A stretch of 64,000 nucleotides of DNA from Serinus canaria (lineage: Eukaryota; Chordata; Aves; Passeriformes; Fringillidae): NCBI RefSeq assembly GCF_022539315.1, contig NC_066313.1, positions 65,227,934 through 65,291,933 on the forward strand, read 5' to 3'. Positions 38,419-51,361 of the stretch are shown here, one piece after another; the first letter of the stretch is position 1, and the number at the start of each line of letters is the position of its first letter. The notes beneath the pieces were generated by a model. The model was not told the origin of the DNA, ran no database searches, and saw nothing but the letters and a program-made list of their open reading frames with translations. Both the position numbers and the translations under genes were made by a program.

Positions 38419-39340
38419 GAATCGCAGAATTGTCAAGATTGGAAAACATCTTTAAGATCATTGGGTCTAACTGTTAGCCCAGCATCACCATGTTCATAAC
38501 TAAGCCATGTCCCCAAGGGCCACAAATTTTTTTAACATTTCCAGGGATGGTGTCTCTACCACTTTCTTGCAATGCCTCACCACCCTTTCAGTGATTAAAT
38601 TTTTCTAATAGCCAATCTAAACCTCCCCTGGTCCATCTTGAGGCCATTTTCTCTGGTCCTGCTGCTTGTTAACAAGGAGAAGACACCAACCAAGCCCCTC
38701 CTCTGCTACAACCCCCTTTCATGCAGTTGTAAAGAGCAACAAGGTCTCCCTGCTTGAGCCTCCCTTTCCCCATGGGGAACTGGCCCAGCTCCCTCAGCTG
38801 CTTCTCATTGGTCTTGTGCTTCAGACCCTTCACCAGCTCCGTTGCCTTTCTCCGGATCCTCTCCATCACCTCAGTGTCTCTCCTGCAGTGAGGGGCCCAG
38901 AAATGGACACAGGATTTGAGGTGTGGCCTCACCACTGCCAAATACTGGGGGGCAATCCCTGCCCTGGTCCTGCTGGCCACACCACTGCTGATACAGGCCA
39001 GGATGGCACTGGCCCACTTGGCCACCTGGGCACACACTGGCTCATGTTCAGCCGCTGTTGACCAGCACTCCCAAGTTCTCTTCCCCCAGGCAGATTTCAA
39101 GTGATGCTTCTTCACCGACCCTGTAGCATTGCATGGCATTGCTGTTACTCAAGTACTCAAGCACTTTGCCTGGTGGAACCTCACACCATTGGCCTCAACC
39201 CACTGATCCAGCCTGTCCTGATCCCTCTGCTGAGCCTTCCTGCCCTTCAGGACATCAACACTCCCACCCAGCTTGGTTTTTGTTTGCAAACTTGCTGAGG
39301 GTGCACCTGATCCTCTTGTCCAGGTCGTCAGTAAAGGTCC
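38419..39340 (-). mobile_element. CR1 LINE, ORF2 3' part plus 3' UTR
   Basis: This is the longest CR1 piece here, about 920 bp, running antisense from its terminal 'gaatcgcagaattg'. On the minus strand 39139→38669 stays open for 156 codons and carries the C-terminal hallmarks of the CR1 reverse-transcriptase ORF2: the VRPHL…FWAP run, the RIRRKATELVKGL run and 'LYNCMKGGC'. The preceding part of ORF2, including the '[14 protein letters not shown]' region near 39250, is in another frame, so at least one frameshift separates them. The 5' end of the element (endonuclease and most of the RT) is missing, as is typical for CR1. It is inactive. Confidence 0.95.
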
Positions 39341-39358
39341 AAATGCAAATATAAAGAG

Positions 39359-39373
39359 AAAAAAAAAAAAAAA
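39359..39373 (+). repeat. A15 homopolymer
   Basis: Fifteen A just beyond the truncated 5' end of the CR1 copy. CR1 lacks a poly(A) tail and this is the wrong end, so it is an independent A run, possibly the insertion site. Confidence 0.8.
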
Positions 39374-42300
39374 CTTCAAGAACCACTTCCTTTCAATGCA
39401 CTGGTTCTGAACAGCAAATTAACTTTGCTTTAATCCTACCATCCCGAGACACAATATTTGGCCTCTAAAGGATCTGAAGATTTTTGCCAACTCCCTTGGG
39501 AGCTCAGACTGCCTTAAGGAAAGTGAAGGGATAGCTAGGCCTTTGAAGGAGAAATGGTCATTGTAAATAATTCTTTTTTTCCATGCTTATTGTGGGAACC
39601 CAAAGGGGTCTCCCACCCATGGCCCTACAGGCCCTGTGTGTAATCTCAGAGAAAAGCTCACAATGCAGATCAGAAGAGGATTGTTATGGATAGAGGAATC
39701 CCTGGAGAGAGCACACTCCAGACCCCATAGAGAGTTACTATGACAGCAGAGAGGAGATCCTCAAAAAGATCATTTCCACAAACAGGTCATTTTTCAGCTG
39801 ATGTAAGTGAAGACCCAGCAAGGTCCCTAATTAGTCCAATAAAGAGAAGACACAAACTTAAGTCCTGGTTTATGTCAGCCAAATGATGCATTTTTCTCTC
39901 CCAGAGGAGAGGTACTATGGTTTCTATCAGTATTTCTGTGGTTTTGACTTAAACAAGAAGTTGCTTTTTCTGAGCCAAACCATTGTTCTTCTTCATTGTT
40001 CTTGGTGGCTTTTGAATAATTGTCCTCTTTGTAAAAAAAAAAAAAAATATTTGTCACAATAGGTGCTATAGTCTGTAATTGACAACACACACCCCAACAG
40101 GGAAAAGGAAGCAAAGCAACTCTTTTGTGTGAAAAAAAAATTTCTTAGTTCACAATAGGGTAGAGCACACTCATTCCCCCACCCCACAGTCAAGTAGGAA
40201 GTAACAATGACCATTTTTTCTAAGATGTAGCATCTGGTTTTTGTATATAATCCATAAAAGATTTCAAAATGCCCTTCAAGGAGTTCTAAATCTTCTACAA
40301 ATTTGAGTCCTCCATAAATCTTTTGTTTCTTAATCTGTATGACATCCTATAATAGACTGGTCTCAGTAAGAATTTCCATATGTCTTTGGCTTGGGGAGGA
40401 GGAGGTAAAAGAAGGCAAGAGGAAAGAGGAAGTTGCAAAAAAGAAAGAGAAAAAAAGATTGTGTTTCTATGTTCTGGGTTTTTTAATTAAACAAAAAAAA
40501 TTAAGATGCATGATGGCTTTCATTGTATTTATATGGTTTTCCCAGGAGATTCAACCATTGTTCTAGTATTTTATGCAGAAGTTTCCCCCATGCTAGAAGA
40601 CATGAACCACAAAAGCAGTAAGGCTCATGTCATCTGAAGTAACATCACTGGATGCAGCCTCACCCTGGAATTACACCTTGAGGTGAATCTACTCCATGCA
40701 AGGTAAATGCAGACAGCTACCTCATTTGAATGGTGGAATTTCCCACCAAATTTTCAAAAAGAAGTCAGCATGGTATGGGAATACATTTCAACATCAGAAT
40801 GTGTTTAATTTTTTTATCTCAGAACTCTGCATGCCTTCAGGCAGATTGTTTTTTTTTTCTCTCTGAACAAGGCTAAACAAGATCCTATCATACAAGGAGG
40901 GAAATATTATTAAAGCTCCTATTACTTGAATTCCTAATTATTAGCTTAAATGAGCTTTCATTTATTGACTTGTATTAGTGATTTCATTAATGTCCTCCCA
41001 AATGCAATGCAAACTACAGGTTTTTCACACATGGAAGGCACAGATCTAATTCTGACAGGTCTGTAATCAGAATTTAAGTATTAAACCATAAAGTATATTT
41101 TGGAGAGAAAGGCAGCTAGTAAAGAAAAATCAGAAACAGCAACAGCAAGACTCTTTCAAATTATGCATTTGCTTACTAACAATATTTTTTGAAAGACCCC
41201 CCCCCATATTCCATATCACCTAATTTCCCTACTAATGAAGTAAACTGCATAGTAGACCAGTCTTTGGAGACTAGCAGCTGGAATACATGCACCAAGAAGC
41301 AGAGCACTGCCTTGAATTTCAACTTCACTTTGTGATATTTCCATGGGAGAAATTTCTACTGGATACACACTGGTGGATGCCTTAGGTCTGTCCCTTCCAT
41401 TACCTAAGGCATGACCCAGGAACTGAACTTTTAGCACAGTGGCAGTGCAGTGTGGAAATAGCTTTCCCTAAGGAAATCTCACTAAAAAAAGCCACTCTAG
41501 ATGTGTTGCTAGAGGCATAGCAACATATGCCGTTGTGGAAGAAGCCTCTAATGAGAGACAATTATGCCTTGCACAACAAGAAAAGTGAGAATCAGGTCTT
41601 TACCTTGTCTTTGCAGTTTCAGATATCCACTCAGTGATTATGAAATAATAGCAGCTAAAAACATTTCTGTTAAAATAACCTGATGCAATTTTAGAATATG
41701 ACTCTTACTTCCTCCACACTGTAGCTAACAGTGAGGAATAGTTCTATTGTTGGCAGTGGGGGCATTTCTTAGATTTTCCTTCAGTATGTTTGCACAAGCA
41801 GTATAAAATCATAGCCAACACTTTGGAAAGCTTTTACTTTCATTCATGAGAAGAGAACATGCTGGTCAGTTTTCTCCAAATGTGTAGCAATTTTAATTTA
41901 GCTGAATTTCTAGGATTGCCATTTAAGCACTATTTCTCTACACAAACTTTGCACTGATGACTGGTTATCTCTATTCAGGGACTACACAGCAAGAATGTTA
42001 CTCACCTTCCTTTCACCTTAGATTTTTTGCCAATTGGTAAAGACCAAGAAATCCATTGGTAAGCCTTAGTGCCAGTGTGAAATGTCTCTCACATGGCAGT
42101 CTTGCATTTTGATACAGAATATGTGAAGGCACCCTAATTTTCTGTAACTCTTTTAGACTCTGCATGTGTTGAAACCTTGACAGTATTTGTGAATTTCAAA
42201 GTAAGCCTTGAAAAATGAGTAATGCTTACATTTTGGTATCACACCCTACTCATTCCTTTCAGACACATACATTTTTGTCTGGTTAGTTTCTGCTCTCCAC

Positions 42301-43136
42301 CCAAAAAAGTCTGCTGTTGCTAAGATCATAGTAATTGCATGTCAGTGACAGTATATTTCAACTGAACTAGTCACAAAACAGGAAAAAATTCTGTGGGTCT
42401 GGCAAAAAATATCACTCTGAATCTTTAAAAAGAAGCCTTATGAAGGTTTGCACAGAAGATCATATTGGAGATTTTAAATTTGCTATTTATATTGTGGTTT
42501 TATTAATAAAGGGCAAGTTTTTAACCATTAAAGCTTTCTGTATAACATTTTGCTAAATCAAAAGACTTTTTCATTTTTATGATTTAAACTAAGAAAATTG
42601 AATAATCTGACATTTTTAAAGTACCTTGCTTCATTTAAAAGCTAACTTGTTCAAATGTGTCAAATTAAAATAGTCTAGAGAGTCTTTGTCTTGCAATTGT
42701 CAGTGGAAGAGATCTAAGAGTGACACAGAATTTCCTCTCTGAAAAATGTATTGATGCAGGCTCTGCACTAGTCTAACTGTACTCCCTAGCTCCGAGCTCA
42801 GAGGTGATTTATACTTCTGCCTTCCAGAGCATGGCCTGAATTTGCTAGCCTCTGCCCAAAAAGCAGGATGCAAATCAAATTTCTTGTGTTTTCTTCGGAA
42901 ATATTCTGTGTTTTAAGAGGATTCACTGAGGTACTACCAAGCTCTCAGGAAACACTGGGTAGGAATAGGGCTGGGGGACCTCAGACTATGAAATTAAATC
43001 GAGGGGAGTGGAAATATTCCATTAAGCTCAATTTGCACAGCATGTCCCATAATAGTGTCACTTTGGCTGTGCAGTTCTTCCATCCTTTAGCAGTGAGTGC
43101 ATCAGGGTGGCTGTTATTTACTTCCAAGAACTTCAG
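39374..43136. other. Unique non-coding sequence
   Basis: No gene or interspersed repeat recognised. It contains an A15 run near 40034, a purine-rich tract (listed separately) and a run of nine or ten C near 41198. The interval 42430-42710 is AT-rich but word-diverse. The 114-codon frame at 42868-43212 runs into the ERVK LTR and is not a gene. Confidence 0.55.
40394..40459 (+). repeat. Purine-rich tract
   Basis: GGGGAGGAGGAGG followed by AAGAGGAAAGAGGAAG and A-rich GA sequence, with few pyrimidines. It is low-complexity DNA. Confidence 0.7.
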
Positions 43137-43559
43137 CATGGGTGTTGCATTTGCAGGGACCCTCGTGGCAGGAAGGAATGATGAATCTGGCTCCATGTTC
43201 TCAGGAGGCTAATTTATTATTTTATGATACTATATTATCTTAAAGAATACTATACTAACTAACTAAAGAATACAGAAAGGATACTTACACAATGCTAAAA
43301 AGACAATAATGAAAACTCGTGACTCTCTTCAGAATCCCAACACAGCTTGGTCCTGATTTTCACACCAGAAGCCAATGAAACAATCACCTGTGGGTAAACA
43401 ATCTCCAAACACATTCTACATGAGCAAAACAGAGGAGTAAACAGAGGAGAAGCAAATGAGATAATAATTGTTTTCCTTTTTCTGAGGCTTCTCAGGCTTC
43501 CCAGGAGAAAAATCCTGGGCGCAGGGATTTTTCCAGAGAATGTGAATGTGACACATGGG
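43137..43559 (-). mobile_element. Solo LTR, ERVK-type, with perfect 6-bp target-site duplication
   Basis: The LTR proper is 43143-43553 (411 bp) and starts TG and ends CA. It is flanked on both sides by CATGGG (43137-43142 and 43554-43559), a perfect 6-bp target-site duplication, the length typical of class II (ERVK) integration. Blocks in + order are 'gcagggaccctcgtggcagg', 'gctccatgttctcaggaggc', 'tttattattttatgatacta', 'gaaaactcgtgactctc', 'caatcacctgtggg', 'aaacaatctccaaacacatt', 'aagcaaatgagata' and 'ggagaaaaatcctgggcgca'. They match an LTR I associate with songbird genomes. Sense is the minus strand: AATAAA lies near the U5 side (from TTATT at about 43212). No internal viral genes remain, so it arose by LTR-LTR recombination. 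Confidence 0.92.
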
Positions 43560-44554
43560 CTGTTTCCTGCCTCATCCAGGAAATTTTAGTCTAGAAGAGC
43601 AAGTCCCATGGAGTGCTTTGGCCCCATCAGGGGCAGTGGAGCTTTTGTCTGCCCTGCAGCACTTCTCTCACACATCAGTAACCCAGGCTGCCATTCAACA
43701 AGCAGCCCGTGTAATGCTCCAAGGCTCTGGGGCTCCCACTCACTCCCTTACTTGCAGGGAGGAGTGCCAGAAATAACATTTCTGCTAGCAAAAAGGAATT
43801 TTTCAGCTCAAAGATTTAAAGAATCCAAGTTTTTCAGGACTGCTTGCTTTCCTTTCTGTCTCTGTGAAGATATTTTTTTCCCAAAAGAACTCATAGTCCG
43901 TGTCATGCCCACTGGTACAGAGACATTCTTTTCAGCCACCTCACTTTATTTCAGTCAATTAATGAACCTGCTCGGTTTGAATAAATAAATTTAAAAAATC
44001 TGCAAAGCAACCTGAAAAACAGAAGGAAAACACGTTCAAATTGAAGATATTTTTGTGACTTCTAATGCAAATCTCGTACTCCTGGTCTAAGAAATTTTTC
44101 TATTCCTCCCAGGCAATCCCAGTAACAGCTGTGATCCTGCAGAGTGCTGCAAAGAGAGATACATGATTTCAACTCGCTTTTCACTCCCCTGCCTTGGAGA
44201 AATGGGCAGGCTGCCACAGAAGTGACTTCTTGTGTTAAAAAAAAAGGGCTCCTTGTATCACTTGTATCCTGTGACTTCATGCTGGACACAGCAGATTTAG
44301 GGAAGTGTCAGCATTCCTGGTAGCTTTCCCAAGAAAGGAAGGAATAAAATAAGCATCCTTTCCCTCACATCAATCTGTACACTAAAGCTAATTTTCCATA
44401 ATTCTTGGAATATTGGTAGAGTTCCAGATGGCTGAAAGGAAAAATTATGCTGTGACAATATCTTAAAAGCATTAATGAAACCTGAGTCCACAATCAGGCT
44501 GTCAGCAGGACTGCAGTTCATGGTAAAATGAAACAGGAAAAGAGAGGACTTAAT
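43560..44554. other. Unique non-coding sequence
   Basis: No recognised feature. Two overlapping plus-strand frames (43555-43776, 43608-43988) have no domain. Confidence 0.55.
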
Positions 44555-45190
44555 TAATACTACATTAAAGGAGGATAATGCAATTAATGCCAGTTGCCCT
44601 GGATTTATGGAAAATAGATTTTGTCAGAGAGAAAATTTCTTATCTTTTCTGATGAGGTTACAAATCTGACTCATTAAAGTAATAGTGTTAATGTAATATA
44701 CTTAGATTTCTGTAAGGCATTTGACTGAGTACTACATAATATTTTGATCAGGGAACTCAAATGATGTAAAATCAATATAGCAGACACAACATTAAATGAA
44801 TTAAGAGCTGGCTGACTGATAGGTTTCAAAATGTAATTGTAAACAGGTACCCACTTCCATCCAGGGGTGTTACTGATGGAGTCCTGCACAGGTTGCATTT
44901 TGGACCTTTCAGGAACCTGGTAGGAGAAGAAAAAAACCAAAACAAATAAAAATCATTGCTGATTGAATTTGCAGATGACAAGAAGATTAGTTCTCTGAGA
45001 AATAATGAAGAGGAAAGGTCAGAGACACAGAGCCACCTGACTCTCCCTGCAAAATAAATGGAAACAAAGGATATATGCTCTGCTACAGCACACACATAAA
45101 GATTTAGCAAAGAAGACAATAAGCTTTATAGAGCTATGAAATTTTAGTCTTTTCCAAGTGTTAAACTTCACATTTTAATTAGACCATTAA
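44555..45190 (+). mobile_element. Ancient CR1 LINE fragment, amniote type, sense
   Basis: Several blocks follow CR1 ORF2 of the type abundant in turtles and crocodilians: 'ggatttatggaaaatagatt', 'ttgtcagagagaaa', 'cttatcttttctgatgaggt', 'taatgtaatatacttagatt', 'tctgtaaggcatttgactga', 'gagctggctgactgatagg', 'tttcaaaatgtaattgtaaa' and, later, 'gaatttgcagatgacaagaa' and 'aataatgaagaggaaaggtc'. The first part corresponds to the reverse-transcriptase 'KAFD' region and the last to the 'FADDTK' region. The sequence between is shortened and every frame is broken. It is clearly older than the other CR1 copies in the window. The 3' limit is approximate. Confidence 0.8.
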
Positions 45191-45196
45191 AATGTG
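45169..45196. repeat. Perfect 11-bp inverted repeat, 6-base spacer
   Basis: CACATTTTAAT is followed by TAGACC and then by its exact reverse complement ATTAAAATGTG. It lies at the edge of the ancient CR1 fragment. It is AT-rich, so chance is the default explanation. Confidence 0.8.
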
Positions 45197-46393
45197 TAGA
45201 CTGGATGGTCTAAGCTGCATCCTAGTGTATACAAGTGATAGGCATGAGTTCTGGAGGCAGCAGGTAACAGTAATACTCTTTGCATGACTTACTCTTGTTT
45301 AAATATAGTTTGATTTCTACATAAACTTGTTTAAACTTAAACTTCCTTGGGATTAGAGGGGGGAAAAACACCTTCCCATGCAGACTCCTTTTTTGTCCTG
45401 AAGCAGGTATCCTAATAACTTCAAAGTGGAGCTGTCAGCTCTGAAATTAATTTATAGAAAAAAAAATAATGCTCTAAGATGACACAATTCTCAGCCAGAT
45501 GTGGGTTTTAATGGAAAAAGAAAAGGATTCAGTTTAAAAAAGTTACCAAAAAAACCTCATTAGACATGCATCAGGATAGAAATAAGGTGCTAAGTATTAA
45601 AACATTCGGAAGTTATTTACAATAAATATTCAGGAAACTGATGGGAAAGGAATAGGCCTAATAAGCTTCAACTCTAAGGAAATTAAAGTGGTCAAGATGT
45701 GAAATAATAAAAAAGCTATGCTGCTTCCTAGTCCTGTTATCCAGGTGACAAAACCAGATCATTAGAAAGAGAAAATTACTTTGAAATTCTACAATTATTT
45801 TTTAAACTCTTTGCTGCCTAATGTGATAGACTAATTAGTGGAAGTGATCAGAAATTGCCTGTAGGCCACCTCCAGAGAGAAACCCTTTCTGCAGTCTCCA
45901 GCAGGGCTAGAGAGAGGCTGCCAGACCTGTCACCTCCTGGTTTGCACCCCATGCTTGCAACACCCTGCCTGTCCAGCTGAGGGACAGTCAAGGTGCCGAA
46001 AGCTTGAGCAGCCCTGAAATTCATGAATTTGAATAAACCCACTTGTAGAATATAATTTAGAAGTTATCTGGACAGGCCGGCTCTTTTTCTTTCTTCTCTT
46101 TCCCCTTTCACCCCAAACAAAAGGATTATGTTGTTTAGCTTCATGGAAATTGGAATTTCCGCAACAAATCTGAAGTCACATTTTACAGCTTCAGTGCACT
46201 GCCTGCTACCAGAGGTAATTCAGGTACATTCTTCCACAATGTCATTGTCAGCATGTAGAAGATTTTTTCAGCTCTTACCTAGCAAGGCATTCTGTGCTTG
46301 CAGAATGTGGGACAGAGGGAGGAATGGTAAGATGAAGATCTTGGCAGCAGAGGACGTTCAAACTGAGATTTTCTGGAAGCTCTTGAAGCACAT
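45197..46393. other. Unique non-coding sequence
   Basis: Nothing recognised. A trace of a CR1-like tail ('agactggatggtctaagc') near 45197-45215 may belong to the ancient CR1 just upstream. Confidence 0.5.
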
Positions 46394-46415
46394 GTACATA
46401 TATACATATATATAT

Positions 46416-46461
<46 letters not shown>
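46394..46461. repeat. (TA)n / (TACA)n microsatellite
   Basis: Alternating TA and TACA units include an uninterrupted run of about 14 TA dinucleotides (about 46427-46454), then CACACA. It is likely polymorphic and able to extrude a cruciform. It creates spurious Tyr/Ile repeat frames on both strands. Confidence 0.95.
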
Positions 46462-48829
46462 TTTATTTTTTTTTTAGGAGACATGCATTAACTATGTATT
46501 TCTGTAGCAAGAGTCGCTGTGTTGGTATTTCAGCAGTTTTCAGGGTTTCTCAATCAAGCCCTTTATTAAATAAATTGGCCAAGCCTTGTAATTTCAGGTT
46601 GCCAGCTAACTTGGGAAAACAACATTGTATGAGTTTAGATTTGGCTCATATTTTTAAAAGCTGTCCATAAGTGTTAGAAAGAGAAACCTTGTACAGTTTT
46701 TTAAGGGAGAAAGAAGTTCTTCAATGCAGTTTGTTCAGATTTAACTCTTTGAATGAAGAAGGCATTTTGTTAGGGTGTAGCTGAATTGTAGCCCTAATAC
46801 ACCTTGGAAATACACCTTCCTAGTCGTGGTGACTTTTGTCTTCTTCTCTTCTGAAAGAGCATTTGGTTAAGAATGAGACAAAGCACTTTAGAACCCAAAC
46901 ACCAAAACATAAATGTTCAAACAGAACTGCTGCTTTTGTCAGCTTTTTTCTTTGGCAAGCTTGGGAAAGTACTTTTCCTTTGAGATCATCTGTTGCTGTT
47001 TTGATTAATAGATACTGCCATACATAACTTAGTACTAACCTCTCCATCTTAAATTAGTATAATCCTTAGAAATATGCAATTGAAATTGTTACCAGCAGTG
47101 TCATTACAGATGTTTTATTTGACTGAGGAGATGGTTTAAACCAGCTTTGTTGCTGAAGAAAATATTCACGCAACTACAATTTAACATTCCAGAATAAAAT
47201 TCTGAAGAGCTTAGAAAAATAAGTGTTTTAAAGACAGATTCCAGAGACTCTCAGGCTCCCAAAGTCAAGTTAATAACAATGACCTTATATTCCTCTTCTC
47301 TGTATAAAAGGAAAAAATCAATCAAGCCTAAAAGATTCTATATGCTGAATATGCATGAGGAAAATGGAGCCTCTCATTATCCTAAGGGACAAAACATAAT
47401 CACACACCCTCTGCTGAAAGCTCAGATGGTCTACTGGGAACCAGTCTTCGCATATGTAACACTTGCAAGCCTCTGGAGCCTAAGCTGTATCTAGAAGCCC
47501 TTAAATCCCTGTGGGATATTCCTAAAGAGTACATTCTCTGTATTGCATATCTCCAGAGATCAAGAACTCAAAATGCAGTTCTGCATCCCATGGCAAAGTA
47601 CCAACTTGGCAGATCCTTCTTACATGCCAGAAATAGGAACCCTGTGTGTTAGCCCTTTGGTAGATCTGTGCATAGTATACAGAAGCTTTGGAAGAAATTG
47701 AGACACTGCTCCTTTTACTTAAAAGACAAATTATAAGTTGTTATTGATAATTATAAATCTGCCAAAGGTAGAATCCCACCCATTTGATGTGAAGTACTTC
47801 ACACAGATGTGATCTGTCTCTGGGAATCTCCACAAGCAGCAGCCTTCCCCAGTGACTGGACAGGGATTCAAAGCACCTCAGTTAGGGGCTTCAAGAGACA
47901 CCAGCTGTCTAGTGCCTTGGTCAGGTGGGCTGAATCCACCCCTGATGCCTGAAAACTGTCCTTCACTTTATCTCATTCTACCCTCAGGGTGTGTTTTTAT
48001 TCAGTTTCCCTTCCACACTGCTGAGCTCCTGAAGCAGAGATTTCTTCCTCAGCCTAAGCTGCTAGAAATGGTTCATTATTCTTTTTTATCACCTTCTGGT
48101 TCCTCTGCCAGGTGACATCTTCTTTTGAGCTGATCTGGAAAAAACAGATCCTAGGTAGGTGACTGTTGCTTCGGTGACCTGCTGCCTGTTGTTCCAACTC
48201 TGAGTAACAGCAGCTGGCTCAATGCTTGAAGCAATTATGCTTCAGTGATCCTGGAGTCACATCCATTCCTCTGCTCAGGCTGACATGCAAGGAGACAACA
48301 GAAAGGATAAAAAACTAACGTAACCAAAACACAGATGGCAGCTTTCCAACAACACAGACTCACAAGTCACCCCTCACTCTCTACCTCCTCCTTCTAAAAA
48401 AAATTTTAAGTCCCACCAGTACTACTCAGATTTATTTAGATATGGAAAATTTAGGTCATGGTACTCCTTGCTTCCCTCTTCTCCAAGTTCTGTAGATATT
48501 TTATTGACTTAGTAAAGGCTAACTGGGCTTTCATCTGTGCAGTGTCTGAGAGCTGGCGCAGCTCTGCTTAAGCCCCATCCCTCCTGCCAACATCCCTCTG
48601 GCATAAGAAAGGGATGGTAAAGGGCCTTCAGAAACTCACAACTTCTTCACAGCTCCTGCAGACCCTTATGAATGTGACTGGTGAGGCACAGAGGAATTGA
48701 AAGCAGCTCCAACCATTGACTAAACCCATGGTCATGGGGACATCACCCACCATTCACCTACTGCCAAATATGTAACCACACAAACACACCTCTTTCAGGT
48801 AAGGAGGCCTGGATGTGCATCAAGGTATT

Positions 48830-48879
48830 AAAAACAAACAAACACCAAAAATTAAAACAAAAAAAACAACAACAGAAAA
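48830..48879 (+). repeat. A-rich (CAAA)n/(CAA)n tract
   Basis: About 50 bases composed of AAAC, CAAA and CAA words. No element for which it could be the tail is recognised upstream. Confidence 0.75.
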
Positions 48880-51361
48880 TCTAGGAAGATAACAGATATG
48901 TAGAAAAAACATGCATAGAGCTGGTAAAAGGGTTTAATAAATGTACAAGCAAAATCTTGTTGAAAGTATGCTTTACTAGGGAAGTCACAGTACACAGAGA
49001 GTGACTAGAGTTCTGTTACATAAGTCAGTTGCATATACTTCCAAATACAACAATACAATAATACTTGTTAATTTTAATTACATCTTTTAATACAATGCCT
49101 ATGCAGAAGTTTTCTAAACCCAAGCCTGTCCAAAGTTTTACAGTATAGCTAGAAATTTCTAAAAATAGAGCATTGCTAATACAAAACCACAGGCTAAACT
49201 TCAATAATTGTTATATTATACTGGTATGGTCAGGGTAAACCATATCCTGTGATGACTTAAAAATGGAAAAAGATGAGGAAAAGAAGCAGGAGCCCAACTG
49301 ACTGAAGCATGACACAGGTAGTGGTCCCAGCTTGAAATTCTTCAGGACTGTTTGTGCACACAGTGGAATGCTCCAAAGTTTTGTTTATCACATCTTTCTG
49401 CAACATCAGCAGTTTTTCTACTATACTAATCTGTGCCATTTAAGAAAAAGTTTGGCCTTACTTAAATCTTTCTCAAAATCCCTTGCTTTTCTTCACTACA
49501 GCCAGTCTTTCAGTAATATAACTAACAAATAAGAACATCTCTAACAGCTAATGGATCAAAGCTGAGATTGTACTGCTGTTCTTCAGAGAAATTGAAAGTT
49601 TGATGAACTGAATCAAGTACCTTTTTAAAGGCCTCTCTTCAAGATAAATACTTGGGAAAAAAAGAGGCTGTTGTAATAAAACACAGAAATTTTTTCCTTC
49701 CTCAGAGCAGTAACTGAACATTTTATGACTTACACAGATTACATCAGCATTTCTAATGACAGCAGAAATATTTCTGGAGCAAGATAGGTTTACCAAGAGG
49801 TTTGCACTGTGAGATGAGTAACCTTTCCAGATGAAAAACAAGTATGTAAATAAACATGTCTAAAAAAGAAGAACCATTGTCACCATCAGAATAAATCTGA
49901 GGCTAACATTTGAAAAAAACTGAATACTAGGTGAACTTCCAAGCCCATGTTATTCACATGAGCACAAAATGCTTGCAAAACATATACACAGAATGAAGAA
50001 GACAAGGACTCTGTGTGAATGAGTTTCTCACATTTTCTATATCAATGTTAAGAAATGAATCAGCATAATATGTTGAAAAATGGAAACTAAAGCTTCACAG
50101 ATAATTAGAAGGTTAAATAATACCCCATTTCTAGCAACCTACTAAAATTTTCTGCCTCAAACCATGAATCTGAATTATTCAAATGAAGATAACCCCATGG
50201 GGCTATAGCAAAAAGTTAAATCCTCTCAGTTATTTTTTTAATCGCTTGTTAAGTATCAGGTCTTTAGATGATGTGTGAAAACAAAGCTTCTACAAGTGCT
50301 TATCCTATGGAGTGTCCAAGATGTTTCAAATCAGGTTTGCTAATACTTGGACTGCTTAACACTGAAGAACATGGAGCCAAGTCAGAGAGAACAGTCATGT
50401 GAATTTTCAGCCCAAGCAGAAAGAAAATTACATCTGTAAATTATGGTGTGATCTATGAAGCAACACAGAGAGATTAAGAACAAGAAGGGTTTATGAACTT
50501 AAGCGCATTTCTGCTTACATCAATACCTCAACACAGTGAATGTTCAAAGTGAAATTAGTAATTATTTCTACAAAAAAAATAAAATCTTTTTTCCTCAAAT
50601 GCATTAACTCTTGAAGGTTTTTTAATTTTTTCAAGTGTCACAACACATAGCACTGCCTAATTAAGTGCTTCCAGTTCATGTCTTCATGAACAAAGTGATC
50701 TGAAAAAGGAGTGGAGAGCAAGGGGACAGAATTCACTACATACTGCTCCTGTCTAACTTAGACAGATGATGGTGCACCCAAACACATTGTCGGGTTTGTC
50801 CTCTGATATTTTCCTGGCTTTCCTTTGGGAACCATATAATGAGAAAATTAGCTTTAGATCTGAAGGCAACAAGTCTCTCTCCAATACTAGCACTCAAGTA
50901 GTAGGGCACAAAAGAATATGAAATATTCTAACAAATCAATAGGAGCTCTACAGGTGGGAAGGGAAAGTGTGGGCAAGCCAAAGGAGGGCAAGAGGATAGG
51001 CTGTACAGATACTACACACAAATATTCATGGACATCACACACTCAGCAAAAAGGAGCTGGTGGAACCAACAAAAGAGCTAAAAGAGTGACTCACAGAAAA
51101 GGCAGACAAGGGACTGTGCTGTGGTAGCTCTTTATGGTCTGAGGTGACCAATTGATTCAACTCTCAAGGTGGTATGAATTTCATGTTTACATCAGGAGTT
51201 TTTGCTTTTGCCAAAAATGAAAAGATCAGTTTAAGCATAAAGCTGTAGGCTAGAGTTCCTCCTCACTACGTACTGCAGCCTTGTGTCAATTTCAAGCTTG
51301 ACAGCATGTCTCTAACTACACATATCATTTCAGAAACATTGTATTTCATGGGGATACTAAT

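Noticed and set aside
38669..39139. 156-codon minus-strand frame as a host gene
   Set aside because: It is the C-terminal remnant of CR1 ORF2.
42868..43212. 114-codon plus-strand frame
   Set aside because: Its end lies inside the ERVK-type solo LTR, and it has no domain.
43555..43988. Two overlapping frames after the solo LTR as viral internal genes
   Set aside because: The target-site duplication closes the element at 43553-43559, so this is host flank. No gag or pol motif is present.
46128..46670. 180-codon plus-strand frame with a Tyr/Ile repeat
   Set aside because: The repeat comes from translating the TA/TACA microsatellite.
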